A stretch of 64,000 bases of DNA. Source: Salicibibacter cibi. GTDB lineage: Bacteria > Bacillota > Bacilli > Bacillales > Marinococcaceae. A program made the translations under genes and the position numbers. Below are positions 1-9,166 of this stretch, one piece after another; positions within the stretch are counted from its first letter, which is position 1; the number at the start of each line of letters is the position of its first letter. Where the stretch lies: assembly GCF_016495865.1 (NCBI RefSeq), contig NZ_CP054706.1, positions 2,418,001 to 2,482,000 of the forward strand. Reading direction: 5' to 3'. The notes beneath the pieces are model-generated. The model had not been told where the DNA came from and did not search any database. It saw only the letters and a list, made by a program, of their open reading frames with translations.

Positions 1-186
1 CGTAGACGCCTCCGCCTCCCGTCGAAATCGCCGCACAAACGCTTCATCATCGACGTGTTGGGGCTGAAGAACTTTGACAGCAACGTCCCGCTCAAGAATG
101 ATATCACGAGCTCGATAGACGTGGGCCATCCCGCCGCCAATGTAAGCTTTCACCTCATAACGTCCGTCGATACGCTCTCCAATCAT
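1..186 (-). CDS. prkC: Ser/Thr protein kinase PrkC, N-terminal part (runs off the window)
   Basis: Only the first 62 codons are present. The translation starts MIGERIDGRYEV and continues with a glycine-rich nucleotide loop (IGGGMAHVYRARD) and the VAVKVL segment carrying the ATP-binding lysine, the opening of a Hanks-type kinase domain. The family member PrkC is a membrane kinase with extracellular PASTA repeats that senses peptidoglycan fragments; those parts lie outside the window. The ATG overlaps the prpC stop codon as ATGA, so kinase and phosphatase are translationally coupled, as in B. subtilis. Confidence 0.93.
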   Translation of the reverse strand, partial: MIGERIDGRYEVKAYIGGGMAHVYRARDIILERDVAVKVLQPQHVDDEAFVRRFRREAEAST

Positions 187-929
187 GACTCGGCTCCCTC
201 CTCATCATGATGAACGAGAATGATACTGACGTTATCCTCGCCTCCACGCTCGAGTGCCTCTTGGATGAGGGCATCGGCAGCTTCAGCCATCGAATTTTCA
301 CCGCTCAACGTCGCGCCCACATCCATTTCCCCCAATTTATCCGAGAGACCGTCGGAACAGAGCAATAAGACGGCCCGCCCCGGAAAATCAAAGGTACCGA
401 CCTCGACCTCGATCTCTTCTTCGGTACCGATCGCGCGGGTGAGCACGTTCTTGCGCGGATGGTTTTCGGCTTCATCTGATGACAGCTGACCATTTCTGAC
501 AAGTTCATTCACGAGGGAATGATCACTCGTGATTTGTTCAAGCGTTTGCGATTGAAACCGATACGCGCGGCTGTCGCCGACATGAGCAATAATTATCGTG
601 TCATTGTACAGTACAGACGCAACAACCGTCGTTCCCATACCCTTAAAAGCGGCTTCGTCGATGGATTTGTTAAAAACGGCCCGATTCGCCCGTTTAATTT
701 CCGCTTGCAGCCAATCCTTAATTTCACTGATTTCGTTTTGGGGCGGATGATCTTGCCAGGAATCCCGCAACGCTTCGACGACCATTTTGCTCGCCACGTC
801 TCCGGCACGATGCCCGCCCATGCCGTCGGCAACGACGGCGAGCATCATGCCCTCGCCATAAAAAAGGCCTCCGGCGTCTTCATTATGGCGTCTAACGTTT
901 CCTACGTCTGTCCTGAACACTGTTTCCAT
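183..929 (-). CDS. prpC: PP2C-type Ser/Thr phosphatase PrpC (Stp)
   Basis: 248-residue PPM/PP2C phosphatase that opposes PrkC on shared phosphoprotein substrates. The metal-binding motifs are all visible: the early RRHNED segment, VADGMGGHRAGD, GMGTTVVA, HVGDSRAYR, CSDGLSD and GEDNVS near the end. I chose ATG 929 because METVFRTDVGN is the family start and a GGGGTGAGC ribosome site precedes it; the open frame extends about 55 codons further upstream into rlmN but that stretch is not phosphatase-like. It starts 4 bp after the rlmN stop and overlaps prkC. Confidence 0.95.
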   Translation of the reverse strand: METVFRTDVGNVRRHNEDAGGLFYGEGMMLAVVADGMGGHRAGDVASKMVVEALRDSWQDHPPQNEISEIKDWLQAEIKRANRAVFNKSIDEAAFKGMGTTVVASVLYNDTIIIAHVGDSRAYRFQSQTLEQITSDHSLVNELVRNGQLSSDEAENHPRKNVLTRAIGTEEEIEVEVGTFDFPGRAVLLLCSDGLSDKLGEMDVGATLSGENSMAEAADALIQEALERGGEDNVSIILVHHDEEGAES

Positions 930-933
930 CTGC

Positions 934-2001
934 TCACCCCGTTTCTTTCGCCCGCAATTGGCCGCAGGCAGCATCAATATCATGGCCTTGCTCCCGGCGG
1001 ATCGTAACATTGATTCCGCGGGCTTTGAGTGTACGTTCAAAAGCAAAAATATCGGCACGCGTCGAGCGCACATAGTCTTTTTCGGGCACATCATTAACGG
1101 GAATCAAATTTACATGCCCTTTCGTATGGCCGATTAAATCCGCGAGCTCCTCGGCGTGCTCCACTTGATCGTTCACGCCCCCGAAAAGTCCGTATTCATA
1201 CGTGATGCGCCGATTCGTTTTCTGTTGGTAATAGTCGATCGCATCCATCAATTTATGAACAGGGAAGGCACGGTTGATCGGCATCAAGCGACCTCTGATT
1301 TCCGAATTCGGCGCATGCAGGGAGACCGCAAAATTGATTTGCAATCCTTCGTCGGCAAATCGATAGATTTTCGGAACCATTCCGCTCGTGGAAACGGTAA
1401 TATGGCGAGCGCCGATATTCAACCCTTCGTCGTCGTTCACCGTGCGCAAGAACGCCATCAAGTTATCGTAGTTATCAAACGGTTCACCGATGCCCATCAC
1501 GACAATCGAATCAATTCGTTCTTCGCTTTGGTCAAGGGCACGCTGGACATCGAGCACTTGGGCGACAATTTCACCGGCTTCCAAATTCCGCTGCAAACCG
1601 CCAAGCCCAGACGCGCAAAATGTACATCCCAAACGGCAGCCGACCTGCGTCGTTACGCAAAGACTATTGCCGTAATCGTGGCGCATCAACACCGTCTCGA
1701 TGGAATAGTTATCCTCAAGCTCAAACAAGAACTTGATGGTACCGTCGGTGGACGTTTGCCGAAGTTTTTCGCGCAAGCGCGTCATTGTAAACGTTTCTTG
1801 CAGTTTCGCCCGTAACGCTTTCGGCAAGTTGGTCATTTCTTCCATGCTCTCTACCCGTTTTTGATACAGCCATTCGAAGACCTGTTTCGCGCGAAAGGCA
1901 GGTTCCCCGTTCTCTTTCATCCATTCCTTGCATCCCTCATAGGTTAACGACAGCAAGGAAGGCTTCATCGCTTTTGTCGCTTCTTTTTGCAATGCTTTCA
2001 T
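934..2001 (-). CDS. rlmN: 23S rRNA (A2503-C2)/tRNA (A37-C2) methyltransferase RlmN
   Basis: 355-residue radical SAM enzyme that methylates C2 of A2503 in 23S rRNA and A37 in some tRNAs. The cluster-binding cysteines [11 protein letters not shown] are near residue 125, followed by [14 protein letters not shown] (SAM binding) and the substrate-side region ISLHAPN-like FAVSLHAPN. The conserved C-terminal cysteine appears in [10 protein letters not shown]. The N-terminal accessory domain ([16 protein letters not shown]) matches B. subtilis RlmN. ATGA overlap with rsmB upstream and a 4-bp gap to prpC downstream indicate one operon. Confidence 0.95.
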   Translation of the reverse strand: MKALQKEATKAMKPSLLSLTYEGCKEWMKENGEPAFRAKQVFEWLYQKRVESMEEMTNLPKALRAKLQETFTMTRLREKLRQTSTDGTIKFLFELEDNYSIETVLMRHDYGNSLCVTTQVGCRLGCTFCASGLGGLQRNLEAGEIVAQVLDVQRALDQSEERIDSIVVMGIGEPFDNYDNLMAFLRTVNDDEGLNIGARHITVSTSGMVPKIYRFADEGLQINFAVSLHAPNSEIRGRLMPINRAFPVHKLMDAIDYYQQKTNRRITYEYGLFGGVNDQVEHAEELADLIGHTKGHVNLIPVNDVPEKDYVRSTRADIFAFERTLKARGINVTIRREQGHDIDAACGQLRAKETG

Positions 2002-3350
2002 GCTTGGCCCCCTCGTTTCTTCATGGCGGCAATAAAAAAACCGTCACTTCCATATTGCTGTGGAAAAATCAGCCTTTGGCCACGTTCCGCCTTCAGGCCG
2101 AGACGTGCATCAAGTGTGTCATCCGGTTCAAACGAAGCGTGTGTTTGCAAAAAGGCAGCGATTACGTCTTCGTTTTCCGCCGGCATTATCGTACACGTGC
2201 TGTACACAAGGATTCCGCCCGGCTTCAATGCATGGGCGGCCGCCTCCAAAATATTTAATTGCAACGCTGCAAGCGTTTCGATCTCTTTCGGATCGGTTTT
2301 CCATTTAATGTCGGGCTTTGCCCTTAAAACGCCGAGACCGCTGCACGGCGCATCCACGAGCACACGATCAAAGCTTTCCGCTTCAACGTTTGCGGAAAAT
2401 TCGGCGGCGTCACTAGTTTGGATGTGGATGCTTTTTAAACGCAAACGTTCTGCCTGTTCGGCGATGAGCGCGCGTTTATGGGGATGAATGTCATTGGCGA
2501 GCACCTCACCATCGTCTTCCATCCGTTCGGCGATATGGGTCGACTTCCCCCCCGGGGCGGCACAAGCATCAAGCACGCGCATCCCCGGCTGCGGATCCAA
2601 CGCGTAAGTCACGAGCATCGAACTTTCGTCCTGAAAAGAAAAAGCTCCTTTTTTGAACCATTCGCTGTGCAACGCTTGTCCTTTTGTAACGATTAAACTG
2701 TCAGGAGCAAGATTCCCCGAAGTTGTTTGCACACCATCTGCTTCCAAACCTGCCTGTAACGTCGAGCGATCCGTTTGCAGGCGATTCACGCGCAACGTCG
2801 TATACGCCCGCTCGACATTTGCCTCGCACATGGCGTATGTCTCCGCTTCCCCATAAGCGTGCATCCATTTACGCACGAGCCATTCCGGGTGCGATGTGGA
2901 AAGGGCGAGCTGTTTAACGGGATCGGCTAGATCACGATAGTCCGGAAGCCCTTGGCGGGCCACGTTTCGCAACACACCGTTGACGAACCCTTTCAATCCG
3001 CCCCTGCCCCATGTTTTTGCCAATTCCACCCCTTCATGGATGGCCGCGCGCTCCGGCACCCGATCCATAAAAAGCAATTGATAGACGCTCATGCGCAAAA
3101 TGGTTTTCACCCTGCGGTCGGTTTTTTGGAGCGGATTTTTCATGACGCGTCCGAGCACATCATCGATCGTATTCAAGCGTTTGATTGTTCCGTACACGAC
3201 TTCGGTGACAAAACGCGCGTCCACATCCGCTAACGGATGTTCACGAAATGCTTCATGCAAGGCAAGATGGCTGTACGCCCGTTCAAAAAACACGCGGTCA
3301 AGTATTTTTGCCGCCCGCATGCGCGGGGCTTTATCCGTCGTTTTCGCCAT
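1998..3350 (-). CDS. rsmB: 16S rRNA (C967-C5) methyltransferase RsmB
   Basis: 450-residue Sun/RsmB family m5C methyltransferase. The N-terminal NusB-like RNA-binding domain (about residues 1-140, [17 protein letters not shown]) is followed by the SAM-binding fold with [14 protein letters not shown] and the two catalytic cysteines in PCSGLG and YSTCT. Start at ATG 3350 ([15 protein letters not shown]) was chosen because upstream codons fall inside fmt. It overlaps fmt by 20 nt and rlmN by 4 nt. Confidence 0.94.
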   Translation of the reverse strand: MAKTTDKAPRMRAAKILDRVFFERAYSHLALHEAFREHPLADVDARFVTEVVYGTIKRLNTIDDVLGRVMKNPLQKTDRRVKTILRMSVYQLLFMDRVPERAAIHEGVELAKTWGRGGLKGFVNGVLRNVARQGLPDYRDLADPVKQLALSTSHPEWLVRKWMHAYGEAETYAMCEANVERAYTTLRVNRLQTDRSTLQAGLEADGVQTTSGNLAPDSLIVTKGQALHSEWFKKGAFSFQDESSMLVTYALDPQPGMRVLDACAAPGGKSTHIAERMEDDGEVLANDIHPHKRALIAEQAERLRLKSIHIQTSDAAEFSANVEAESFDRVLVDAPCSGLGVLRAKPDIKWKTDPKEIETLAALQLNILEAAAHALKPGGILVYSTCTIMPAENEDVIAAFLQTHASFEPDDTLDARLGLKAERGQRLIFPQQYGSDGFFIAAMKKRGGQA

Positions 3351-4287
3351 TGCCGAATACCTCTCCTGCTGCCAAAGATTGTCCGCGTCCCCGCAGGAAA
3401 TCGCTGACAGCCATTTTTTTCTTTCCTGCCGGTTGCACTTCCTGTAAAGAGAGCCCGCATTCATCGCCACAAGCGACGATGATGCCTTCATCAGCGGCGA
3501 CGCGTACGATTTCGCCCGGTTGTTTCTGCGGATAGCGTTCGTTCACACGCGCGGCGCGCCAAATTTTCAAGCGCTCATCGCCCCAATGGGTATAGGCAAC
3601 GGGCCAAGGGTTCATGCCGCGAATCTGATTATACACAGCTTCGGCAGATTTATGCCAATCAATACGTTCCTGTCCGCGGGAAAGGTTTGGCGCATACGTC
3701 ACGTGCGCTTCCTTTTGCGGTTCGGGCGTGAGCGTCCCGGCGGCAATCGCTGGCAATGTTTTGTGAAGGAGATCGGCACCGAGGGTGCTTAACTTGTCAT
3801 GAAGCGTGCCAGCAGTGTCCGTCTCTTCAATGGGAATAGATGCTTGTGCGAGCATATCCCCAGCGTCCAGTTTTTTTACCATATACATAAGGGTCACACC
3901 CGTTTCGTTTTCCCCGTCGATCACAGCCTGGTGAATAGGAGCGCCGCCGCGGTATTTCGGCAAAAGGGAGGCGTGGACGTTCACGCAGCCGAAGGCAGGA
4001 ACGGTTAAAAGCGTTTCCGGCAGCAGTTGGCCGTAAGCGGCGGTGACGACCAGGTCCGGCTGCGGCTCCAAGATGTCCGCTACCGATCCCTTGACCTTTT
4101 CCGGCTGCAAAACCTCCAAGCCGAGCCGTTCTGCCTCTCCTTTGACCGGAGGTTCCGCCGGTTTTTGTTTTCGTCCCTTCGGCCGGTCCGGTTGGGTGAC
4201 GACTTTGAGGACCGTATGCCCTTCCTCCACAAGCATGTTAAGTATCGGAACGGCAAAATCGGGCGTTCCCATAAATACAATTTTCAC
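3331..4287 (-). CDS. fmt: Methionyl-tRNA formyltransferase
   Basis: 318-residue enzyme that formylates initiator Met-tRNA with 10-formyl-THF. The start is GTG 4287 (VKIVFMGTPDFAVP). The formyl-transfer signature NVHASLLPKYRGGAPI with catalytic Asn and His, and the later KLDAGDML with the catalytic Asp, are intact; a C-terminal OB-like tRNA-binding domain follows (about 205-318). In B. subtilis def lies between priA and fmt; here only 22 bp separate priA and fmt, so the deformylase gene is elsewhere. Confidence 0.95.
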   Translation of the reverse strand: MKIVFMGTPDFAVPILNMLVEEGHTVLKVVTQPDRPKGRKQKPAEPPVKGEAERLGLEVLQPEKVKGSVADILEPQPDLVVTAAYGQLLPETLLTVPAFGCVNVHASLLPKYRGGAPIHQAVIDGENETGVTLMYMVKKLDAGDMLAQASIPIEETDTAGTLHDKLSTLGADLLHKTLPAIAAGTLTPEPQKEAHVTYAPNLSRGQERIDWHKSAEAVYNQIRGMNPWPVAYTHWGDERLKIWRAARVNERYPQKQPGEIVRVAADEGIIVACGDECGLSLQEVQPAGKKKMAVSDFLRGRGQSLAAGEVFGNGENDG

Positions 4288-4309
4288 GCTGTCGCGTCCT
4301 CCTTCTTCA

Positions 4310-6706
4310 TTACATGAACATGTTCGGATGCCGATCGATGGTAATGAACCTTTGGTCTCGTTGCAATTCCTTTTGATAATAGCTGAATAATTCATGTAAA
4401 ACGTCCGTGATTTCCGGCTCATCCCTATATTTTATCATGCATTGGCAGCGATATCTATCTTTAATGCGCGCGATTGGCGAAGGGGTCGGACCGAGGATGA
4501 CGGCGGTGTCTCCCAGCCGCTCACGCAATAGTTTCGCCGCGTGCGTTCCCGCCTTCATCGCGGTCGCGTACGTGGCATGGGCAAATGTAATCAATGTAAG
4601 AAAATAGTACGGAGGGTACCCCGCTTGTTTTCGTTGCCCTAATTCCTTTTTAAAAAAAGACAAATAATCATGTGTTTGCGCATGTTGAATCGCATAGTGC
4701 TCCGGCGTGTACGATTGAATGATGACTTCCCCTGCTTTTTCAGCACGGCCGGCACGCCCGCTCACCTGTGTCAACAATTGAAACGTCCGCTCTTGCGCCC
4801 GAAAATCAGGGAGATGCAAAAGCGTATCAGCAGCAAGCACCCCTACGAGGGTAATATCCGGAAAATCCAAGCCCTTAGCGATCATTTGCGTCCCGAGCAA
4901 AATTTCGGCGTCACCGTTTCCGAATTGTTTTAACAACCGTTCATGGGCGCCTTTTCGTTTCGTCGTGTCATTGTCCATGCGAATGATGCGGGCTTCGGGG
5001 AGCAATTGCTGCAATTCTTCCTCTACCCGCTGGGTACCCGTGCCAAAATAACGAATATGCGTGCTTTCGCAACTGGGACAACGTTCATACACGCGTTCTT
5101 CGTGGCCGCAGTAGTGGCATTTCAACTGGCTATCGCGGCGATGAAACGTGAGCGAAATTTCGCAATGGGGACACATGCCCACATACCCGCAATTGCGGCA
5201 CATCACAAACGTTGAAAACCCGCGCCGGTTTAAAAAGAGAACCGCTTGTTCTCCTTTTTCGATGCGGTCACGCAATTTTTCCAATAGGTTTACGGAAAAA
5301 ACGGAACGGTTGCCTTCCCGCATTTCCTCGCGCATATCGACGGTATCAATGACCGGTAGCGGCTGTTGGTTGATTCGCGCCGGCAATGAAAGCAATTTAT
5401 ATACCCCTTTTGCTGCCCGCGCATAACTTTCCATCGAAGGGGTCGCGCTTCCGAGGAGCACCGGACAACGGTGGCGGCCGCTTCGCCAAATCGCGATTTC
5501 GCGGGCGTGATAACGGGGATGTTCTTCTTGCTTGTATGTGCTCTCGTGTTCTTCGTCGATGACGATGAGGCCGAGATTCGTAAACGGTGCGAACACGGCC
5601 GAGCGTGCGCCGACGGCGACTTGCACGCGTTGCTCTTGGATTTTTTTCCATTCGTCAAAGCGCTCGCCGACCGAAAGTGCACTGTGAAGAACGGCTACAT
5701 TCGCCCCGAACCGCCGTTTAAAACGTTCCACCATTTGCGGGGTGAGCGATATTTCCGGCACGAGCACGATCGCTTCTTTTCCTTGTTGAAGCACACGGTC
5801 AATGGCTTGTAAGTAGATTTCGGTTTTCCCGCTTCCGGTAACTCCGTGTAAAAGAAGCGGGGATGCTTTGCGTTGATCCATCGTTCCCTCGATTTGCGCA
5901 AGTGCACGGGACTGGTCAGCGGTGAGGGTTGCTTTTTCCTCGTCTCCGTCGCCTTCGGCACTTGTGTACGGGTTGCGGTCAATGATAATCTCATTTTCCT
6001 GTAAAAAACCGTTTTTGACGAGCGTATTAATTACGGCACGGGAGAGCGACAGCTCTTGCATAAGCGTCCGGATTGCTGCCGCTGTTTCTCCGTAATGATC
6101 GGCAATCAACGCGAGCGTCTCTTGCTGTTTTTTCGTTGCGGGCGTTTCTTTGAGGTCGGACGGTATCGTCACCGCTTTTGCTGTTCGGTGTTTGGCCTGG
6201 TCTTTGAGCTCGTAGCGTTCGGTTATTTGCCGTTGCTCCACGGCCGAGCGGATGTCACGCAAGAGGCGAGCGTCGCTTCGAAGGTCTGCCCAATTGATTT
6301 CGCCCGCTTGTCCGAAGAGCGCTTGCACACTCATGGGCAACTGCGACCGTTCGGCTTCAACGACTGCAATTTTTTTTACCGCCTTCGCGCGCATAGCCGC
6401 CGGGATCATGGCTTGATAAGCGGTAATTTGAAAGCAAATCGTTTCTCTCGACATCCACGTGCCTAACGCCAATAACTCTTCATTCAAAACAGGCGTAATG
6501 TCGAGCAGTTCAGCGACATTTTTTACTTTCTCCACGTTTGTTTCACGAACAATGTCCACGATAAAACCGGTCAGTTTTCGCTGTCCGAAAGGCACGAGGG
6601 CGCGCATTCCTATACTGGCCGTTTGTGCGAGCGCATCAGGCAAATGATAATCGAAAGGATGGTCGGTGCCGCCGCTCGGTACATCAACGATGATTTTCGC
6701 GTACAC
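4310..6706 (-). CDS. priA: Primosomal protein N' (replication restart helicase PriA)
   Basis: 798-residue 3'-5' DNA helicase that reloads the replisome at stalled forks. The N-terminal DNA-binding domain (YAKIIVDVPSGGTDHPFDY) is followed by Walker A GVTGSGKTEIYLQ, Walker B DEEHE, helicase motifs GSATPSMES, and the zinc cluster CRNCGYVGMCPHC...CHYCG...CPSC. GTG 6706 was chosen as start because AAGGAG lies nine bases upstream; another GTG at 6712 is too close to it. Overlaps coaBC by 23 nt. Confidence 0.95.
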   Translation of the reverse strand: MYAKIIVDVPSGGTDHPFDYHLPDALAQTASIGMRALVPFGQRKLTGFIVDIVRETNVEKVKNVAELLDITPVLNEELLALGTWMSRETICFQITAYQAMIPAAMRAKAVKKIAVVEAERSQLPMSVQALFGQAGEINWADLRSDARLLRDIRSAVEQRQITERYELKDQAKHRTAKAVTIPSDLKETPATKKQQETLALIADHYGETAAAIRTLMQELSLSRAVINTLVKNGFLQENEIIIDRNPYTSAEGDGDEEKATLTADQSRALAQIEGTMDQRKASPLLLHGVTGSGKTEIYLQAIDRVLQQGKEAIVLVPEISLTPQMVERFKRRFGANVAVLHSALSVGERFDEWKKIQEQRVQVAVGARSAVFAPFTNLGLIVIDEEHESTYKQEEHPRYHAREIAIWRSGRHRCPVLLGSATPSMESYARAAKGVYKLLSLPARINQQPLPVIDTVDMREEMREGNRSVFSVNLLEKLRDRIEKGEQAVLFLNRRGFSTFVMCRNCGYVGMCPHCEISLTFHRRDSQLKCHYCGHEERVYERCPSCESTHIRYFGTGTQRVEEELQQLLPEARIIRMDNDTTKRKGAHERLLKQFGNGDAEILLGTQMIAKGLDFPDITLVGVLAADTLLHLPDFRAQERTFQLLTQVSGRAGRAEKAGEVIIQSYTPEHYAIQHAQTHDYLSFFKKELGQRKQAGYPPYYFLTLITFAHATYATAMKAGTHAAKLLRERLGDTAVILGPTPSPIARIKDRYRCQCMIKYRDEPEITDVLHELFSYYQKELQRDQRFITIDRHPNMFM

Positions 6707-7910
6707 GTTCACCGTCTCCTTCAAAAAGCGGTTGGATCTCTTCCAATAAACGATCCGCCAAGCCTTCTTTGCTTTGTTTGTCGTAATTGATGCTTTCGTG
6801 GTCCCGGCGAAAGATCGTGATTTTGTTATCATCGCTGGCAAAGCCGATGCCTTTTTCATTTACATTGTTGGCAACGATCATGTCAAGATTTTTTTCCTGC
6901 ATCTTCTTTTCGGCATATTGAGCCAAATTTTTGGTCTCGGCAGCGAATCCGACGAGGATTTGTTTGTCTTTGCGGCGCCCGAGTTCACCGAGGATATCGA
7001 CCGTTCGGACCATATTTATGCTTAAGTCGCCGTCGTTTTTTTTCACTTTGTGCGCAAAGGTCTCATCCGGCGTATAATCGGCCACCGCCGCCGTTTTGAT
7101 GACGAGGTCGACCTCATCATATAATGGCGCAATCGCATCGAACATGTCTTTGGCGGACGTCACATCAATACGTTCCACGCCCGGCGGCGTCGACAACTCC
7201 ACCGGTCCGGTGACGAGTGTCACCTCCGCCCCTTGCGCCCGGGCCGCTTGGGCAACGGCAAAGCCTGTTTTTCCGGAAGAGCGATTGGACAAAAACCGAA
7301 CCGGGTCAATGATTTCACGCGTGGGCCCGGCGGAAACGAGTACTTTTTTTCCTCTTAGATATGGAAGGGGTGGGGTTTGAACGTTTTCTAAAATCGCGAA
7401 AATATCTTCCGGTTCCGCCATGCGCCCTTTGCCGATCCAGCCACAGGCCAAATAGCCGGAACCGGGCTCCATGAAACCGACCCCGCGCGCTTCCAACTTA
7501 CGAATATTTTCAACAACGGCAGGATGTTCGAACATGTTCACGTTCATGGCAGGCGCGATATAGACGGATGCCTGTGTCGCCAGTAACGTCGTCGTGAGCA
7601 TATCATCGGCAATTCCGTTCGCATATTTTCCGATGAGATCAGCCGTCGCCGGCGCAATCACAACATCATCCGCCCAATCGGCGACATCGATATGGGCGAC
7701 CTTGTCCACTTCTTCTTCAATAAATGTATCGATATAAACCTGCTCCCGCGTCAAAGCCTGAAACGTCAAAGGGGTAATAAATTCACGTGCACCTTCGGTC
7801 ATGATCACCTTTACGTTCGCGCCCGCCTGGCTCAACTTTGAAGCAAGCGCGGCCGCTTTAAACGCGGCAATCCCACCGGTAACACCGAGAATGATATTTC
7901 TGTCGTTCAT
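6684..7910 (-). CDS. coaBC: Bifunctional phosphopantothenoylcysteine decarboxylase/synthetase (Dfp)
   Basis: 408-residue coenzyme A biosynthesis enzyme. The N-terminal CoaC flavoprotein half (ILGVTGGIAAFKAA; APAMNVNM, the PXMNXXMW-type motif; substrate-clamp Cys in YLACGWIGKGRMAEP) decarboxylates PPC. The C-terminal CoaB half starts at about residue 185 (KKVLVSAGPTREIIDP) and contains KMQEKNLDMIVANNV. In B. subtilis rpoZ is directly upstream; here a 12-kb accessory block intervenes, so this gene probably needs its own promoter in 7911-8148. Confidence 0.95.
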   Translation of the reverse strand: MNDRNIILGVTGGIAAFKAAALASKLSQAGANVKVIMTEGAREFITPLTFQALTREQVYIDTFIEEEVDKVAHIDVADWADDVVIAPATADLIGKYANGIADDMLTTTLLATQASVYIAPAMNVNMFEHPAVVENIRKLEARGVGFMEPGSGYLACGWIGKGRMAEPEDIFAILENVQTPPLPYLRGKKVLVSAGPTREIIDPVRFLSNRSSGKTGFAVAQAARAQGAEVTLVTGPVELSTPPGVERIDVTSAKDMFDAIAPLYDEVDLVIKTAAVADYTPDETFAHKVKKNDGDLSINMVRTVDILGELGRRKDKQILVGFAAETKNLAQYAEKKMQEKNLDMIVANNVNEKGIGFASDDNKITIFRRDHESINYDKQSKEGLADRLLEEIQPLFEGDGERVRENHR

Positions 7911-8051
7911 CGTACGGTAAACTCCTTCCCCTATCCTTTTACACGCATTATATCATTCCAAGTGTCGAAATACAGCGATTTGGGTTGATTTGTCCTTGCG
8001 GGGGGATGGGTGGGGCGGTAGGTCTAACGTTCTATTTTTTGCCTTCATCTT

Positions 8052-8134
8052 AAAAATAGATCGTGAGCGGCGGGCTATCGATCTTCTTTTCAACTTTACC
8101 GCAAAAGTAGATCGTTGGTGGCCTGCTATCGATC
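8052..8134. repeat. Two imperfect 32-bp direct repeats in the coaBC/NERD interval
   Basis: Two copies of a unit reading roughly AGATCG-TGAGCGGCGGGC-TATCGATC lie at about 8052-8083 and 8102-8134, 50 bp apart. Each has GATCG and CGATC arms that could form a short hairpin. They sit in the 238-bp gap downstream of the broken NERD gene and upstream of coaBC. A regulatory site or a small decayed repeat are both possible. Confidence 0.5.
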
Positions 8135-8148
8135 ATATGGTTTAATCT

Positions 8149-9035
8149 TTAAACGTAATATGCAAACCTCCGGTTGCCAACCCGTTTATAATGATTCAAT
8201 AATATTTTTCTGACTTTTTGATTGGCTCCCTTCATCCCACACCATTCAGAAATCGAATTGGTGGTCATCTTTCTATCCGGGAAAAGAAACCGGTACGCTT
8301 CAATATTCCGCAACACCGCTGTTTCTGTTTTTTCCACTATGCCACACAAGGGACATAAACATTTTTGACCGCTGTAAACCATAAACGATTGGCAACCTGC
8401 ACACACCACACCCTTCTCCAGCCCGGCGTAATCATACTCGGGCACACGCATATGCGGATTATCATGCCGATGCAACGCGATCAATCGCTCGGCGAGTGTC
8501 TGTTGTTGCAATCCAATGCAGGAGCTAATTTTTTCAAAAACCGAGGCACTTGAGGTCGAAACACGGCAGGTAGGTCCGGGGGAGCATTGTACAGATAAAA
8601 TTCAGGGTGAGTAAAAACAAGGAAGTATCCAATCGGAAGATTTATTCGAAGCTGTTGCAGCAATTTTCGCAGGAGGGTGATGCTTCGTTTCATTTGGAGC
8701 AGAGGATCTTGGATCTCGGTGCCGGAGATGGCCTTCCACTTATCACCATCGATGTAAAAATCTCCAGCACTGTGCTTGGCATCCAACATATAAATCTTTT
8801 CTTGAAAAACAAGCAGCGAATCGATTTGAAAAATCCTACGGTTCTGTTCGAGCAAAAGGTCATCGATGAGAAGACAGTCATTAGACAATCCTTCCAACCA
8901 GCCATCCATGATTTGTTCTCCGGCATAGCCTTGCTCGAGATTTAAGTAATGCTGGTCGTCCGGAAGCGTCATGCGCGCGCGTAACATGCGCAAAACCTTT
9001 AATTCGCCAGGTGTTTCACGCGGTTTCAGATTCAT
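8149..9035 (-). pseudogene. NERD (nuclease-related) domain protein, frameshifted
   Basis: The first frame (9035-8481, 184 residues) holds a NERD-like domain: an E-Q-x-Y-A-G-E-Q-I start, DSLLVFQEKIYMLDAKHSAGDFY with the conserved D and K of the nuclease-like core, and IGYFLVFTHPEFYL. The second frame (TTG 8511-8149, 120 residues) carries the usual C-terminal part with a CxxC...CPLC zinc ribbon and FPDRKMTTNSISEW. Together they give the roughly 295-residue protein common in Bacillaceae. The break is a single-base shift between about 8481 and 8540, where an A/T run is present. Function of the family is unknown. Confidence 0.8.
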
Positions 9036-9086
9036 TGCCCACGTCCTTTCCCTATGTTTTTAATTTTCGCTCAATCTCATTATAGC

Positions 9087-9124
9087 ATAAAAGAGCTGGT
9101 TTCCTTTCGGAACCAGCTCTTTTA
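9087..9124. terminator. Bidirectional rho-independent terminator
   Basis: A perfect 17-bp stem (AAAAGAGCTGGTTTCC paired with GGAACCAGCTCTTTT) with a TTTC loop, A-rich on one side and U-rich on the other. It lies between the 3' end of copA and the promoter region of the NERD gene, and would end the csoR-copA transcript. Confidence 0.9.
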
Positions 9125-9166
9125 TCTTTATATTTAGGGTCAAGGCACTTCTACAAAACCTCCCCT

